A stretch of 8,469 nt of DNA. It comes from Candidatus Dormiibacterota bacterium (GTDB lineage: Bacteria > Chloroflexota > Dormibacteria > UBA8260 > Bog-877). A program made the translations under genes and the position numbers. The notes beneath the pieces were generated by a model that had not been told where the DNA came from, did not search any database, and saw only the letters and a program-made list of their open reading frames with translations. Of this stretch, positions 1-5,546 are shown in pieces; within the stretch, counting starts at the first letter, position 1; each line of letters starts with the position of its first letter. The stretch is from the NCBI GenBank assembly GCA_003164475.1, contig PLTL01000277.1:1-8469 (forward strand), given 5' to 3'.

Positions 1-18
1 GGTCACCGGGAATTTGCG

Positions 19-62
19 GAGCGGGAGACGGGTCTCGAACCCGCGACCTTCTGCTTGGGAAG
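19..62 (-). repeat. Orphan 3' half of tRNA-Gly (distal attachment-site repeat)
   Basis: This 44-base block is identical, in the same orientation, to 5455-5498. Read on the minus strand it contains the anticodon loop CTTCCCAAGC, the 3' anticodon strand, variable loop, T arm (loop TTCGAGA) and the 3' acceptor strand of tRNA-Gly(CCC). The 5' half (acceptor 5' strand and D arm) is absent, so it cannot be a working tRNA. Identity stops exactly in the anticodon stem at base 62, which is where tyrosine recombinases often cross over in tRNA genes. It is read as the displaced end left by island integration. Confidence 0.85.
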
Positions 63-137
63 TCTCTGAGGCTATGCGCTGTGCGGCTGAGATCAGGCAG
101 GCCACCGTAGGGTGTCCAGTTATATGGCCTACGCGGG
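52..137. repeat. ~86-bp repeat, copy A (begins with att core)
   Basis: Copy A matches copy B at 1014-1098 in the same orientation, with roughly 76 of 86 positions identical and one single-base gap by hand alignment. Both copies start with the 11-base word TGCTTGGGAAG, the anticodon-loop part of the tRNA. The most conserved stretches include GAGGCTATGCGCTGTGC and CTGAGATCAGGCAGGCCACC. In copy A the word is also the inner edge of the tRNA half-repeat, so it joins a tRNA half on its left to the repeat arm on its right, as an att-type junction would. No coding frame is conserved between the copies. Confidence 0.8.
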
Positions 138-299
138 CGCCTCCAGCCATCGGTAAAACCGAGGTTGCCGACCGGGAGGGTGGGCCCGGGATCGAGCATA
201 TCCGAGCCCTTGACATCACGCCCCCTCTTCATAGAGAGCATCACCAGAGCCAATCTCGCGGGGCGGCAGTACACCGATGCTTCTTGTTCGCATCCCCAC

Positions 300-930
300 T
301 CAGCCGATGCTGGAGCCCCGTGCCCTGGGAGCAGAAGCGTGGCATGCCGCGCCGTAATCATCTCGGCGGATACGCGCGCCTGGGCCCGATCGAGGGCCAG
401 CCGTGGGTCCGGCGGAAGGACGTGGCCGTCCCTGTCGCTTAGCAGCGCGTCTCCGGAGAACACCACACCATCGTCGCGTACCAGAGCGATACTGCCCCCC
501 GTGTACCCGGGCACATGCCTCACCTGCAGCCCGCTGATCGTGTCGCGGTCCCTGAGGCGCAGGTCCGGGGCGACCGGCCGGAACCGGAGCAGGCGATAGA
601 GAGCGACCATGGTGAGGCCGCCCTTCTGCGGCCGCTGTTCCCCGGACAGCACAGGAGCGTCGATCTCGTGGATCGCGACCCGAGCTCCGGTCAGCCCTTT
701 CAGCTCGGCGACGCTACCGACGTGATCGATGTCGCAGTGCGTAAGGACGATGTCGCGAAGGTCGCTCGGCTTGCGCCCGATGCTGGTGATGAGGGACAAG
801 ATGCGCTTGGCGTTCCTGGGCATCCCGTGTCCACCAGGAGGAGGCCTTCCTCGGTTGCCACCAGGTAGACGTTGGCGATTCGCAGGCCGTCGACCTTGAA
901 GATGCCGTCGGCGATCTGCACGGGTGACAT
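300..930 (-). pseudogene. MBL-fold metallo-hydrolase, frameshifted
   Basis: Translation from the ATG at 930-928 gives a metallo-beta-lactamase-fold N-terminus (IADGIFKVDG..., LLLVDTG). The frame then breaks near 823/824: one missing base turns the expected DTGMP-N-AKRIL segment out of frame. Reading on in the next frame restores the fold: LTHCDIDHVGS (an H-x-D-x-D-H metal motif, a variant seen in some MBL proteins), then VPGYTGGSIAL, VFSGDALLSDRDGH and LLLPGHGAP near 320-335. The residue expected to be the His metal ligand in the usual PGHTxGS motif is Tyr (codon at 505-503). After GHG the frame has no stop back to the window start, so the true C-terminus also seems lost. Family role would be metal-dependent hydrolysis of an unknown substrate. 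A sequencing error at the frameshift cannot be excluded. Confidence 0.8.
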
Positions 931-1013
931 CGTGACACGTCGCGCCAATGAATCGCGGTTGGTGGCGACGCCGCGACTCATGTGCTGCCCAACTTTGAGA
1001 GGTTTGAAGGTGG

Positions 1014-1098
1014 TGCTTGGGAAGTCTCCGAGGCTATGCGCTGTGCTACTGAGATCAGGCAGGCCACCATACGTTTCCTGTTATATGGTCTACGCAGG
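1014..1098. repeat. ~86-bp repeat, copy B
   Basis: Second copy of the repeat at 52-137, about 88% identical by eye, upstream of the MBL pseudogene's start. It begins with the same core TGCTTGGGAAG (1014-1024), but the bases to the left (about 981-1013) bear no resemblance to the tRNA 3' half. The two copies therefore bracket the MBL pseudogene, and copy B looks like a core-plus-arm site without the tRNA part. It could be a second, older recombination junction (tandem or nested element) or a duplicated recombinase-binding arm. The rest of 931-1141 holds no gene I can support. Confidence 0.8.
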
Positions 1099-1141
1099 GG
1101 TATCTCAGCGCCCCCTTCGCCTCGATGTTGGCGTCCGCCGC

Positions 1142-1765
1142 CTAGCCGAGCACCGCAGGCGGGGGGTGCTGGACATCTGCATCCCACCACGGGAGGTGTC
1201 GTAGGGAGGCCCGCCGCTTGCAGCTCGAGCATGACCGCGTTAGCCGCTCGGCCTTCGAGATCTGGCTGAGTCCGTCGAAGGCCAGTCCGCGGACCCTCGA
1301 AAGCTCGGCGCGGCCGACGTCAGGCTTGGCGGGTCCGCTCCCATCAGGTGGTGCGAGGTGCCAGGCTTCCAGCACCGGCCCCATCTCCCTCGGGAAGTGT
1401 AACTGCAGTTCCCCCGCCAGATCTGGCATCGACCAGCATCCGGGCTGGAGGTGTGTCCGAAAGGCGGCTCGGGTCTGCTGCAGCTCGAACCAGTGCGTCC
1501 CCTGGCGGTTCCTGTACCAGGATCGACCGACCAGGTAGGCGGTCCCGATCGAGCCGAACGCCACGAGACTCGGGCCGCCCTCGGTCATTACTCCGACGCT
1601 GACCCGCGCTCCGATCACCGACATGACGGCACCGACTACCGCGACGCAGGCAAGCGCCAGCGGCGAACTTGGACTGTCGGGTTGAACTGGAGTCGGCTGG
1701 CGCGACCCTGGTGCGTCTCTCCGAGCCATCTCGTCGTACCCGGCAGCGAATGGATCGGACCCCAT
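1142..1765 (-). CDS. Hypothetical two-helix membrane protein
   Basis: 207 residues from the ATG at 1765-1763. I do not recognise the family. The N-terminal 35 residues are polar and proline-rich. Two likely membrane helices follow, about residues 36-55 (LALACVAVVGAVMSVIGARV) and 58-80, with a short turn between, then an Arg-rich junction (RSWYRNR) and a soluble tail of about 125 residues containing a C-x-x-C pair (C179/C182). The start lies 11 bases after the ancestral stop of the excisionase-like gene and on the same strand, so the two were probably co-transcribed. In the present sequence the frame is open from the broken xis straight into this gene, giving a nominal 292-residue fusion that is an artefact of the xis duplication. 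The protein may be an element accessory gene; function unknown. Confidence 0.5.
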   Translation of the reverse strand: MGSDPFAAGYDEMARRDAPGSRQPTPVQPDSPSSPLALACVAVVGAVMSVIGARVSVGVMTEGGPSLVAFGSIGTAYLVGRSWYRNRQGTHWFELQQTRAAFRTHLQPGCWSMPDLAGELQLHFPREMGPVLEAWHLAPPDGSGPAKPDVGRAELSRVRGLAFDGLSQISKAERLTRSCSSCKRRASLRHLPWWDADVQHPPPAVLG

Positions 1766-1776
1766 GAGGCCGAACC

Positions 1777-1954
1777 TTAGCGGCCCTCTCTCCGGGCCTT
1801 GATACAGGCGTCCAGGTCGGCCCTGGCGACCCGGACCGACCGCCCTAGGCGGATCCCGCCCTAGGCGGATCGTGGGCAAGGCCCCAGCCCTGATCTCCCG
1901 CCAGACGTAGGTGGTCGAGAGCCTGAGGCTCTTGGCGACCTCTCCGACGGTCAT
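1777..1954 (-). pseudogene. xis: Excisionase (Xis)-like HTH protein, broken by a 16-bp duplication
   Basis: From the ATG at 1954-1952 the product reads MTVGEVAKSLRLSTTYVWRE and then IRAGALPTIRLGR, a clear winged-HTH of the excisionase/HTH_17 type (T-x-x-E-V-A, ...Y-V-W-R-E-I-R-x-G-x-L-P-x-I-R-L-G-R). A 16-base tandem duplication at 1841-1872 then shifts the frame. Removing one copy restores SVRVARADLDACIKARREGR and a TAA at 1779-1777, giving a 53-residue protein of the normal size and ending (R-x-D-L-D) for the family. Family role: a small DNA-bending protein that directs an integrase towards excision, though some relatives act as transcription regulators. It is divergent from the CHAP gene, with 60 bases between the starts. 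An upstream in-frame GTG at 2020 is an alternative start, but it would overlap the CHAP start. Confidence 0.82.
1841..1872. repeat. 16-bp tandem duplication inside xis
   Basis: Two adjacent 16-base units, CGCCCTAGGCGGATCC (1841-1856) and CGCCCTAGGCGGATCG (1857-1872), differ only in the last base. Sixteen is not a multiple of three, so the extra copy shifts the excisionase reading frame. Each unit contains the near-palindrome GCCCTAGGCG, which may have favoured replication slippage. Deleting one unit in silico regenerates a family-consistent C-terminus, which shows that the duplication is the inactivating lesion. Confidence 0.9.
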
Positions 1955-1999
1955 GAGATCGTCGCCCAGACGCGTGTATCCCCTTCGGCGGCACCGTGG

Positions 2000-2005
2000 T
2001 AGGGT
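2000..2005 (+). promoter_or_regulatory. Possible -10 box, near-leaderless start of the CHAP gene
   Basis: TAGGGT lies nine bases before the ATG at 2015 and fits the actinobacterial TANNNT -10 pattern. A start 6-8 bases downstream would put the transcript end at or just before the ATG, and no Shine-Dalgarno sequence precedes it. I see no convincing -35. The call rests on position and the hexamer alone. Confidence 0.35.
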
Positions 2006-2014
2006 GATCTCGCG

Positions 2015-4078
2015 ATGCACGGGCGCTTGTCTGGCAGTGTGGGCCGGTTGCTCCGGGTGACCATCGGTCTGGGTGTGGTGTTGGGAGCACCGGTTATGGT
2101 CCCTGCCAGTTTCACCACGACCCCCGCGACTGATGCGGGAAGTTCGTATGTGTCACTGACCCCCTACCGAATCCTTGACACCCGCATGAGCGGAGATCCA
2201 CTAGGTCCCGCCACCACCCAGAATCTGACTGTTACGGGCCTGGACTCAGTGCCAAGCGACGCCACCGCGGTCGTGCTGAACGTCACCGTGACCGAGCCCA
2301 GCGATGCGAGCTACCTCACCGTCTATCCTGCCGGCGAGGGCACTCCCAACGTCTCCAACCTGAACTTCTCGACTGGTGAGACCGTGGCCAACCTGACGGT
2401 CGTTGCTGTGGGCACCAACGGCCAGGTCACGATCTACAACTCGACTGGGACAGTTCAAGTGGTCGTTGACCTGGAAGGCTATTTCGCAGTCTCCGTGGGG
2501 AGCAGCACCGCTGGAAGCTACGTTGCTCTGACGCCGGCCAGGATCACCGATACTCGGGCGGGCAGCGGTGACCCCAACAGCGGACACCCGCTGACGCCGG
2601 GAGGCAGCCTGAACGTCGCGGTCGGAGGGGAGGGCGGTGTTCCCAGCGGCGGGGTGACGGCCGTGGCTCTGAACGTCACCGTGACTGACACCACCCAGTA
2701 CAGCTACCTCACCGCCTATCCGGCGGGGATAGCCGTGCCCCTCTCGTCCAATCTCAACTGGGCGAGCGGCGCCACGGTGGCCAATCGAGTCATCGTGCCA
2801 TTGGGCACCGCCGGCCAAGTGAGCTTCTACAACTCCCAGGGAGTGGCGGACCTGGTGGTGGACGTGGTGGGCTACTTCACCGACGGCACCAGCACTCCCA
2901 GCAACGCTGGCCTCTACTACCCGATGAGCCCGGTGAGATTGCTCGACACCCGGATCGACGCCGGAACCCTGGAGCCGAACAGCTATCTGGCGGAGCAGTT
3001 CGCAGGAGTTGCCGGAATCAGCACAACCGCCAGCGCCGTGGTTGCCAACCTCACGTCGACCAACGCCACGGCGCCCAGCTTCTTCAGCGTTCTTCCCAGC
3101 CAGGCGGCCCCGGGGACCTCCGATCTCAACTTCGGCGCCGGCCAGACGGTCCCCAACCTGGTGCTGGCGATGCTGAACGCTGATGGCAGCGCGAACATCT
3201 ACAACGATGCTGGCACAAGTGATGCGATAGTCGACGTCTTCGGATACTTTGGGCCCGAGGCAACGTCTGGGTCGGGAGTTGCCTTGCCCTGCACGACGGC
3301 GAGCTTGGTGGCCAGTGTCAGCTCCAGCACGCAAGGGACGCCGGTGGCCGTTGATGCCGCTGCCACGTGTCCCTCCGGTTCACAGATAAGCTACGAGTAC
3401 TGGTACAAACCGTGGTACAGCTCGGTTTGGATGCTGGCGGAGAGTTGGACCGGTTCAGCCAGCTACACCTTCAACACGTCGGCTTGGACCGTCGGGACCT
3501 ATAACCTAGCCATGTGGGCCAGTAGTGGGGCCGCCTACCAGGGCGATGTCGCTAACACCGACGTGGTCTCCGAGCCCACCTACCAGTATCCGGGCCATTC
3601 CATTCCCTCGGAGTCGGCCCTGATTGGCTATATGGTCGATCCCGCCAATTTGAGGATCGTGGCCGAATGCTATGCAGCTTGGGCGGCGGGCCGGAAGTGC
3701 ATGGAGACCGGCATACCTGGGCAGTGCACCTTCTGGGCGGAGATCAACTGGGACAGTCCCTACTTCAGCGCGATAAGCGGCAATGCCGATGAGTTGCCGC
3801 GCAGCTATACCGAGCGCACGGGAGACCCGGTGGCCGCCACTCCCTCGGTCGGGGCCTTGGTGGTGTGGAGCGGCCCCGGGCCTTTTGCGGGGAGTTCCGC
3901 TGGTCACGTGGCTGTGATCACCGCAGTTGCCACGGATGGCAGCTCGTACACGGTCAGTCAGATGAACTGGAGCGACCAGAGTTGGGACATCTCAACTATG
4001 GTTGTGCCCTTCAATGCCAATTCGTTTGCCAGCCAGGGCCTGCTGGGCTTTCTGCCGGCAGTGGGGTCCGGAGCCTAG
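2015..4078 (+). CDS. Secreted CHAP-domain cell-wall hydrolase with three ILDTR modules
   Basis: 687 residues. The N-terminus is a signal peptide (Arg-rich start, hydrophobic core VTIGLGVVLGAPVMV at about 15-29). Three tandem modules follow at about 45-157, 169-288 and 301-412. Each opens with a P-x-R-(I/L)-x-D-T-R motif, contains V-x-N-(V/L)-T, S/D-N/D-L-N-(F/W) and a YN motif, and closes with V-D-(V/L)-x-G-Y-F. Such modules are common in secreted actinobacterial proteins, but their role is unknown to me; adhesion or wall anchoring is a guess. A beta-rich region spans 425-510. The C-terminal CHAP domain (about 560-680) has GQCTFWAEINW (Cys571), GHVAVI (His631) and SQMNW (Asn651). CHAP enzymes cut peptidoglycan amide or peptide bonds. 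The position often held by Glu in (S)EMN is Gln649. It is the main intact cargo gene of the island and has no terminator that I can see downstream. Confidence 0.85.
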   Translation: MHGRLSGSVGRLLRVTIGLGVVLGAPVMVPASFTTTPATDAGSSYVSLTPYRILDTRMSGDPLGPATTQNLTVTGLDSVPSDATAVVLNVTVTEPSDASYLTVYPAGEGTPNVSNLNFSTGETVANLTVVAVGTNGQVTIYNSTGTVQVVVDLEGYFAVSVGSSTAGSYVALTPARITDTRAGSGDPNSGHPLTPGGSLNVAVGGEGGVPSGGVTAVALNVTVTDTTQYSYLTAYPAGIAVPLSSNLNWASGATVANRVIVPLGTAGQVSFYNSQGVADLVVDVVGYFTDGTSTPSNAGLYYPMSPVRLLDTRIDAGTLEPNSYLAEQFAGVAGISTTASAVVANLTSTNATAPSFFSVLPSQAAPGTSDLNFGAGQTVPNLVLAMLNADGSANIYNDAGTSDAIVDVFGYFGPEATSGSGVALPCTTASLVASVSSSTQGTPVAVDAAATCPSGSQISYEYWYKPWYSSVWMLAESWTGSASYTFNTSAWTVGTYNLAMWASSGAAYQGDVANTDVVSEPTYQYPGHSIPSESALIGYMVDPANLRIVAECYAAWAAGRKCMETGIPGQCTFWAEINWDSPYFSAISGNADELPRSYTERTGDPVAATPSVGALVVWSGPGPFAGSSAGHVAVITAVATDGSSYTVSQMNWSDQSWDISTMVVPFNANSFASQGLLGFLPAVGSGA

Positions 4079-4177
4079 GTCGTGCAGGATGCAGATATCG
4101 GGCCCGCTCGCTCCCTTCCTCGTGCCTCAAGCGCCCCTCACGCGCAGGCTAACAGCAGACGCCGGAGGAGACGGAGG

Positions 4178-4516
4178 GTGAACGGCAGCTCAGATTATTC
4201 GACCGCACGGTTTGTTCAGTTGATCGGTGAGTTCTTTGACCAATCGCCTGAGAATTCCAAGCGTGGCTTCAACAGTCTGGGCGTAGTCAATGGCCCGAAG
4301 TCAGATCGCATCGCTGACTTGGACAAGGTTGGAACCGACCACGGCGACAATGGTTCTTACCTGGTCAATTGGACCAAGACGGAACTTTCCATGCGCCGAT
4401 TCCTCTCAACGCCTCCCGACTGGAAACTGGTGGAGCAAACCGCCATCCCCCATTCCTTTGGGCCCTCCCGGTCCCAAGCAATACAGCCCGGAAGACAGGA
4501 GCGAGGACATGATTGA
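4178..4516 (+). CDS. Doubtful small ORF, 112 residues
   Basis: A GTG at 4178-4180 is preceded by a purine-rich GGAGGAGACGGAGG stretch that could serve as a ribosome-binding site, and the frame ends at TGA 4514-4516, overlapping the next gene's ATG by eight bases. Coupled overlaps of this kind favour a real gene. Against it, the product (VNGSSDYSTARFVQLIGEFF...) matches no family I know, the codon third positions are mixed and AT-richer than its neighbours, and the C-terminal part is low in structure. It may be an orphan gene, a degraded remnant, or a chance frame in a 430-base gap between two solid genes. Bases 4079-4177 hold no feature I can support. Confidence 0.3.
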   Translation: MNGSSDYSTARFVQLIGEFFDQSPENSKRGFNSLGVVNGPKSDRIADLDKVGTDHGDNGSYLVNWTKTELSMRRFLSTPPDWKLVEQTAIPHSFGPSRSQAIQPGRQERGHD

Positions 4517-5450
4517 GACGGTGCCTGGCAAGTGGGCGGCACGGATCGAGGTCTCGGGAGTGGAGCCGGAACCTGCCACATTTGTCCCCTACGGGGTCAT
4601 TCAGGGCGCGCGGCCAGGGCCCCAGGTGGCGGTTGTGGCCGGAGTTCACGGTACCGAGCTGGTCACCCAGGACGCGGCGCAGGTCCTGTGGCGGGAGACC
4701 TCACCCGAGGAGGTACGGGGATCCCTGACCGTCGTCTTTGTGGCCGATGTTCTCGCCGCTCAGAGCGGGATTCCTGGTGCCAACCCGGTCGACCGTCGCA
4801 ATCTGAACCGGGTCTGGCCGGGATCGGCCGCGGGGACCCTCTCGGAGCGCCTGACAGCGCGACTCTGGGAGGAGCTGCTGCGCCGACCGGAGATGGTTAT
4901 CGACCTTCACGGCGGTGAGTGGACGGAGGAGGTTGACCCCTTCGCCATCGTGCATCCCAGTGGGGACGCCAATCTCGACGCGCGTGCTCGTGGAGCGGCG
5001 GTGGCCATGGGGCTGCCGTACGTGCAGTTCACGTCGGGTGACGGGAAACTCTCTGGGGAAGTCTCGCGCAATGGACGGCTGGGCCTGGCCATGGAGGTCG
5101 GAGGAGGTGGTCGCCGACGGGCTGAGGACTCCGACCTAGTCGTGGCTGCTGTGCGAGGTGCACTCCGGTTCGTGGGGTCCTTGGATCCGGGAGGAGCTGC
5201 GCCCAGCGCTCACTGCACCATGCTCCGCGGTGCCGATCTCAGGAGCTCGATGGCTGGGGTCCTGGTCCAGGCGGTGGAGGTGGCTCAGCCTGTGGAGCAG
5301 GGGCAGACGGTCTGCACGGTGACCGACTTCGACGGCCAACCTATGGAGACGATCGCGGCCCCGCATGCGGGATTGGTCTTGCTCCGGTCGGTGGCTCGGG
5401 TGGTGGCACCGGAAGCCTTGGTGGCAACTGTGGCCTGGGCCGGCAGCTGA
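4509..5450 (+). CDS. M14-family zinc deacylase (AstE/AspA-like)
   Basis: 313 residues from the ATG at 4509, chosen because AGGAG (4497-4501) sits seven bases upstream. The succinylglutamate desuccinylase/aspartoacylase pattern is clear: VVAGVHGTE (zinc ligands His47 and Glu50), the DRRNLNRVWPG substrate-binding stretch (95-105), VIDLHGGEW (third zinc ligand His134) and LAMEVGGG (Glu196, candidate catalytic base). The C-terminal ~110 residues form a beta-rich domain (..ETIAAPHAGLVLL..). The family removes acyl groups from amino acids or related small amides in the cytoplasm; no signal peptide is seen. The exact substrate cannot be told from sequence; N-acyl amino acid or ectoine-type hydrolases are alternatives. 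The gene converges on tRNA-Gly, with only five bases between the stop and the tRNA 3' end, so it lies at the extreme edge of the island. Confidence 0.85.
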   Translation: MIETVPGKWAARIEVSGVEPEPATFVPYGVIQGARPGPQVAVVAGVHGTELVTQDAAQVLWRETSPEEVRGSLTVVFVADVLAAQSGIPGANPVDRRNLNRVWPGSAAGTLSERLTARLWEELLRRPEMVIDLHGGEWTEEVDPFAIVHPSGDANLDARARGAAVAMGLPYVQFTSGDGKLSGEVSRNGRLGLAMEVGGGGRRRAEDSDLVVAAVRGALRFVGSLDPGGAAPSAHCTMLRGADLRSSMAGVLVQAVEVAQPVEQGQTVCTVTDFDGQPMETIAAPHAGLVLLRSVARVVAPEALVATVAWAGS

Positions 5451-5454
5451 GGCA

Positions 5455-5498
5455 GAGCGGGAGACGGGTCTCGAACCCGCGACCTTCTGCTTGGGAAG
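5455..5498 (-). repeat. tRNA-side copy of the 44-bp direct repeat
   Basis: Identical to 19-62. It covers one base past the tRNA 3' end and the whole tRNA 3' half up to the anticodon loop. The 11-base core TGCTTGGGAAG occupies 5488-5498 and recurs at 52-62 and 1014-1024. This is the copy that keeps the tRNA gene functional. Confidence 0.9.
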
Positions 5499-5528
5499 CA
5501 GACGCTCTACCAACTGAGCTACTCCCGC
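5456..5528 (-). tRNA. tRNA-Gly (anticodon CCC)
   Basis: A full cloverleaf can be drawn on the minus strand. The acceptor stem is GCGGGAG/CTCCCGC, the D arm GCTC...GAGC with loop AGTTGGTA, the anticodon stem TCTGC/GCAGA with loop TTCCCAA (anticodon CCC, reading GGG), the variable loop AGGTC, and the T arm GCGGG/CCCGT with loop TTCGAGA. The discriminator base is T and no CCA is encoded. The length is 73 nt. It lies downstream of the nucleotidyltransferase gene on the same strand and is the apparent integration target of the neighbouring island. Confidence 0.96.
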
Positions 5529-5539
5529 CTGAGAGCGCG

Positions 5540-5545
5540 AGTATA
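5540..5545 (-). promoter_or_regulatory. -10 box of the tRNA-Gly promoter
   Basis: On the minus strand TATACT lies 11 bases before the tRNA 5' end, directly after the TAG stop (5549-5547) of the upstream gene. It is a near-consensus sigma-70-type -10. No clear -35 is seen at the usual spacing, where the sequence is coding. The tRNA may therefore be transcribed both from here and by read-through. Confidence 0.5.
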
Positions 5546-5546
5546 G

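Larger units (their letters stand above)
19..5498. mobile_element. Decayed tRNA-Gly-integrated genomic island
   Basis: The segment is bounded by two identical 44-base direct repeats, 5436 bases apart. The right copy is the 3' half of an intact minus-strand tRNA-Gly(CCC) gene and the left copy is an orphan of the same half. Integration into a tRNA gene normally keeps the tRNA whole at one end and leaves the displaced 3' part at the other, on the 3' side of the gene; the geometry here fits. Inside are an MBL pseudogene, a broken excisionase-like gene, a membrane protein, a CHAP protein and an M14 deacylase. An excisionase remnant is independent support for mobile origin. No integrase gene is visible, so the element is probably immobile, or was mobilised in trans. 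The alternative is a chance tRNA fragment duplication unrelated to the genes between. Confidence 0.68.

Noticed and set aside
19..62. A second tRNA-Gly gene
   Set aside because: Only the 3' half is present; the D arm and 5' acceptor strand are missing.
150..162. Perfect 5-bp hairpin TCGGT-AAA-ACCGA as a terminator
   Set aside because: The stem is short, with no U-run, and could occur by chance; no function claimed.
14..868. Plus-strand ORFs across the first 900 bases
   Set aside because: They run antisense to the MBL pseudogene and through the tRNA half, and have no family features.
52..1098. Integron-type attC sites flanking a gene cassette
   Set aside because: The repeats bracket a gene, but I find no RYYYAAC/GTTRRRY pair (the nearest word is GTTATAT) and no conserved inverted-repeat arms. 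The tRNA core explains the repeat start better.
1142..2020. A single 292-residue protein combining an HTH domain and two membrane helices
   Set aside because: The fusion exists only because of the 16-bp duplication. Removing one unit gives a normal Xis with its own stop and a separate downstream gene.
2246..3334. Long minus-strand ORF opposite the CHAP gene (362 codons)
   Set aside because: It is antisense to strong repeated protein modules and has no recognisable domain; it is a GC-rich shadow frame.
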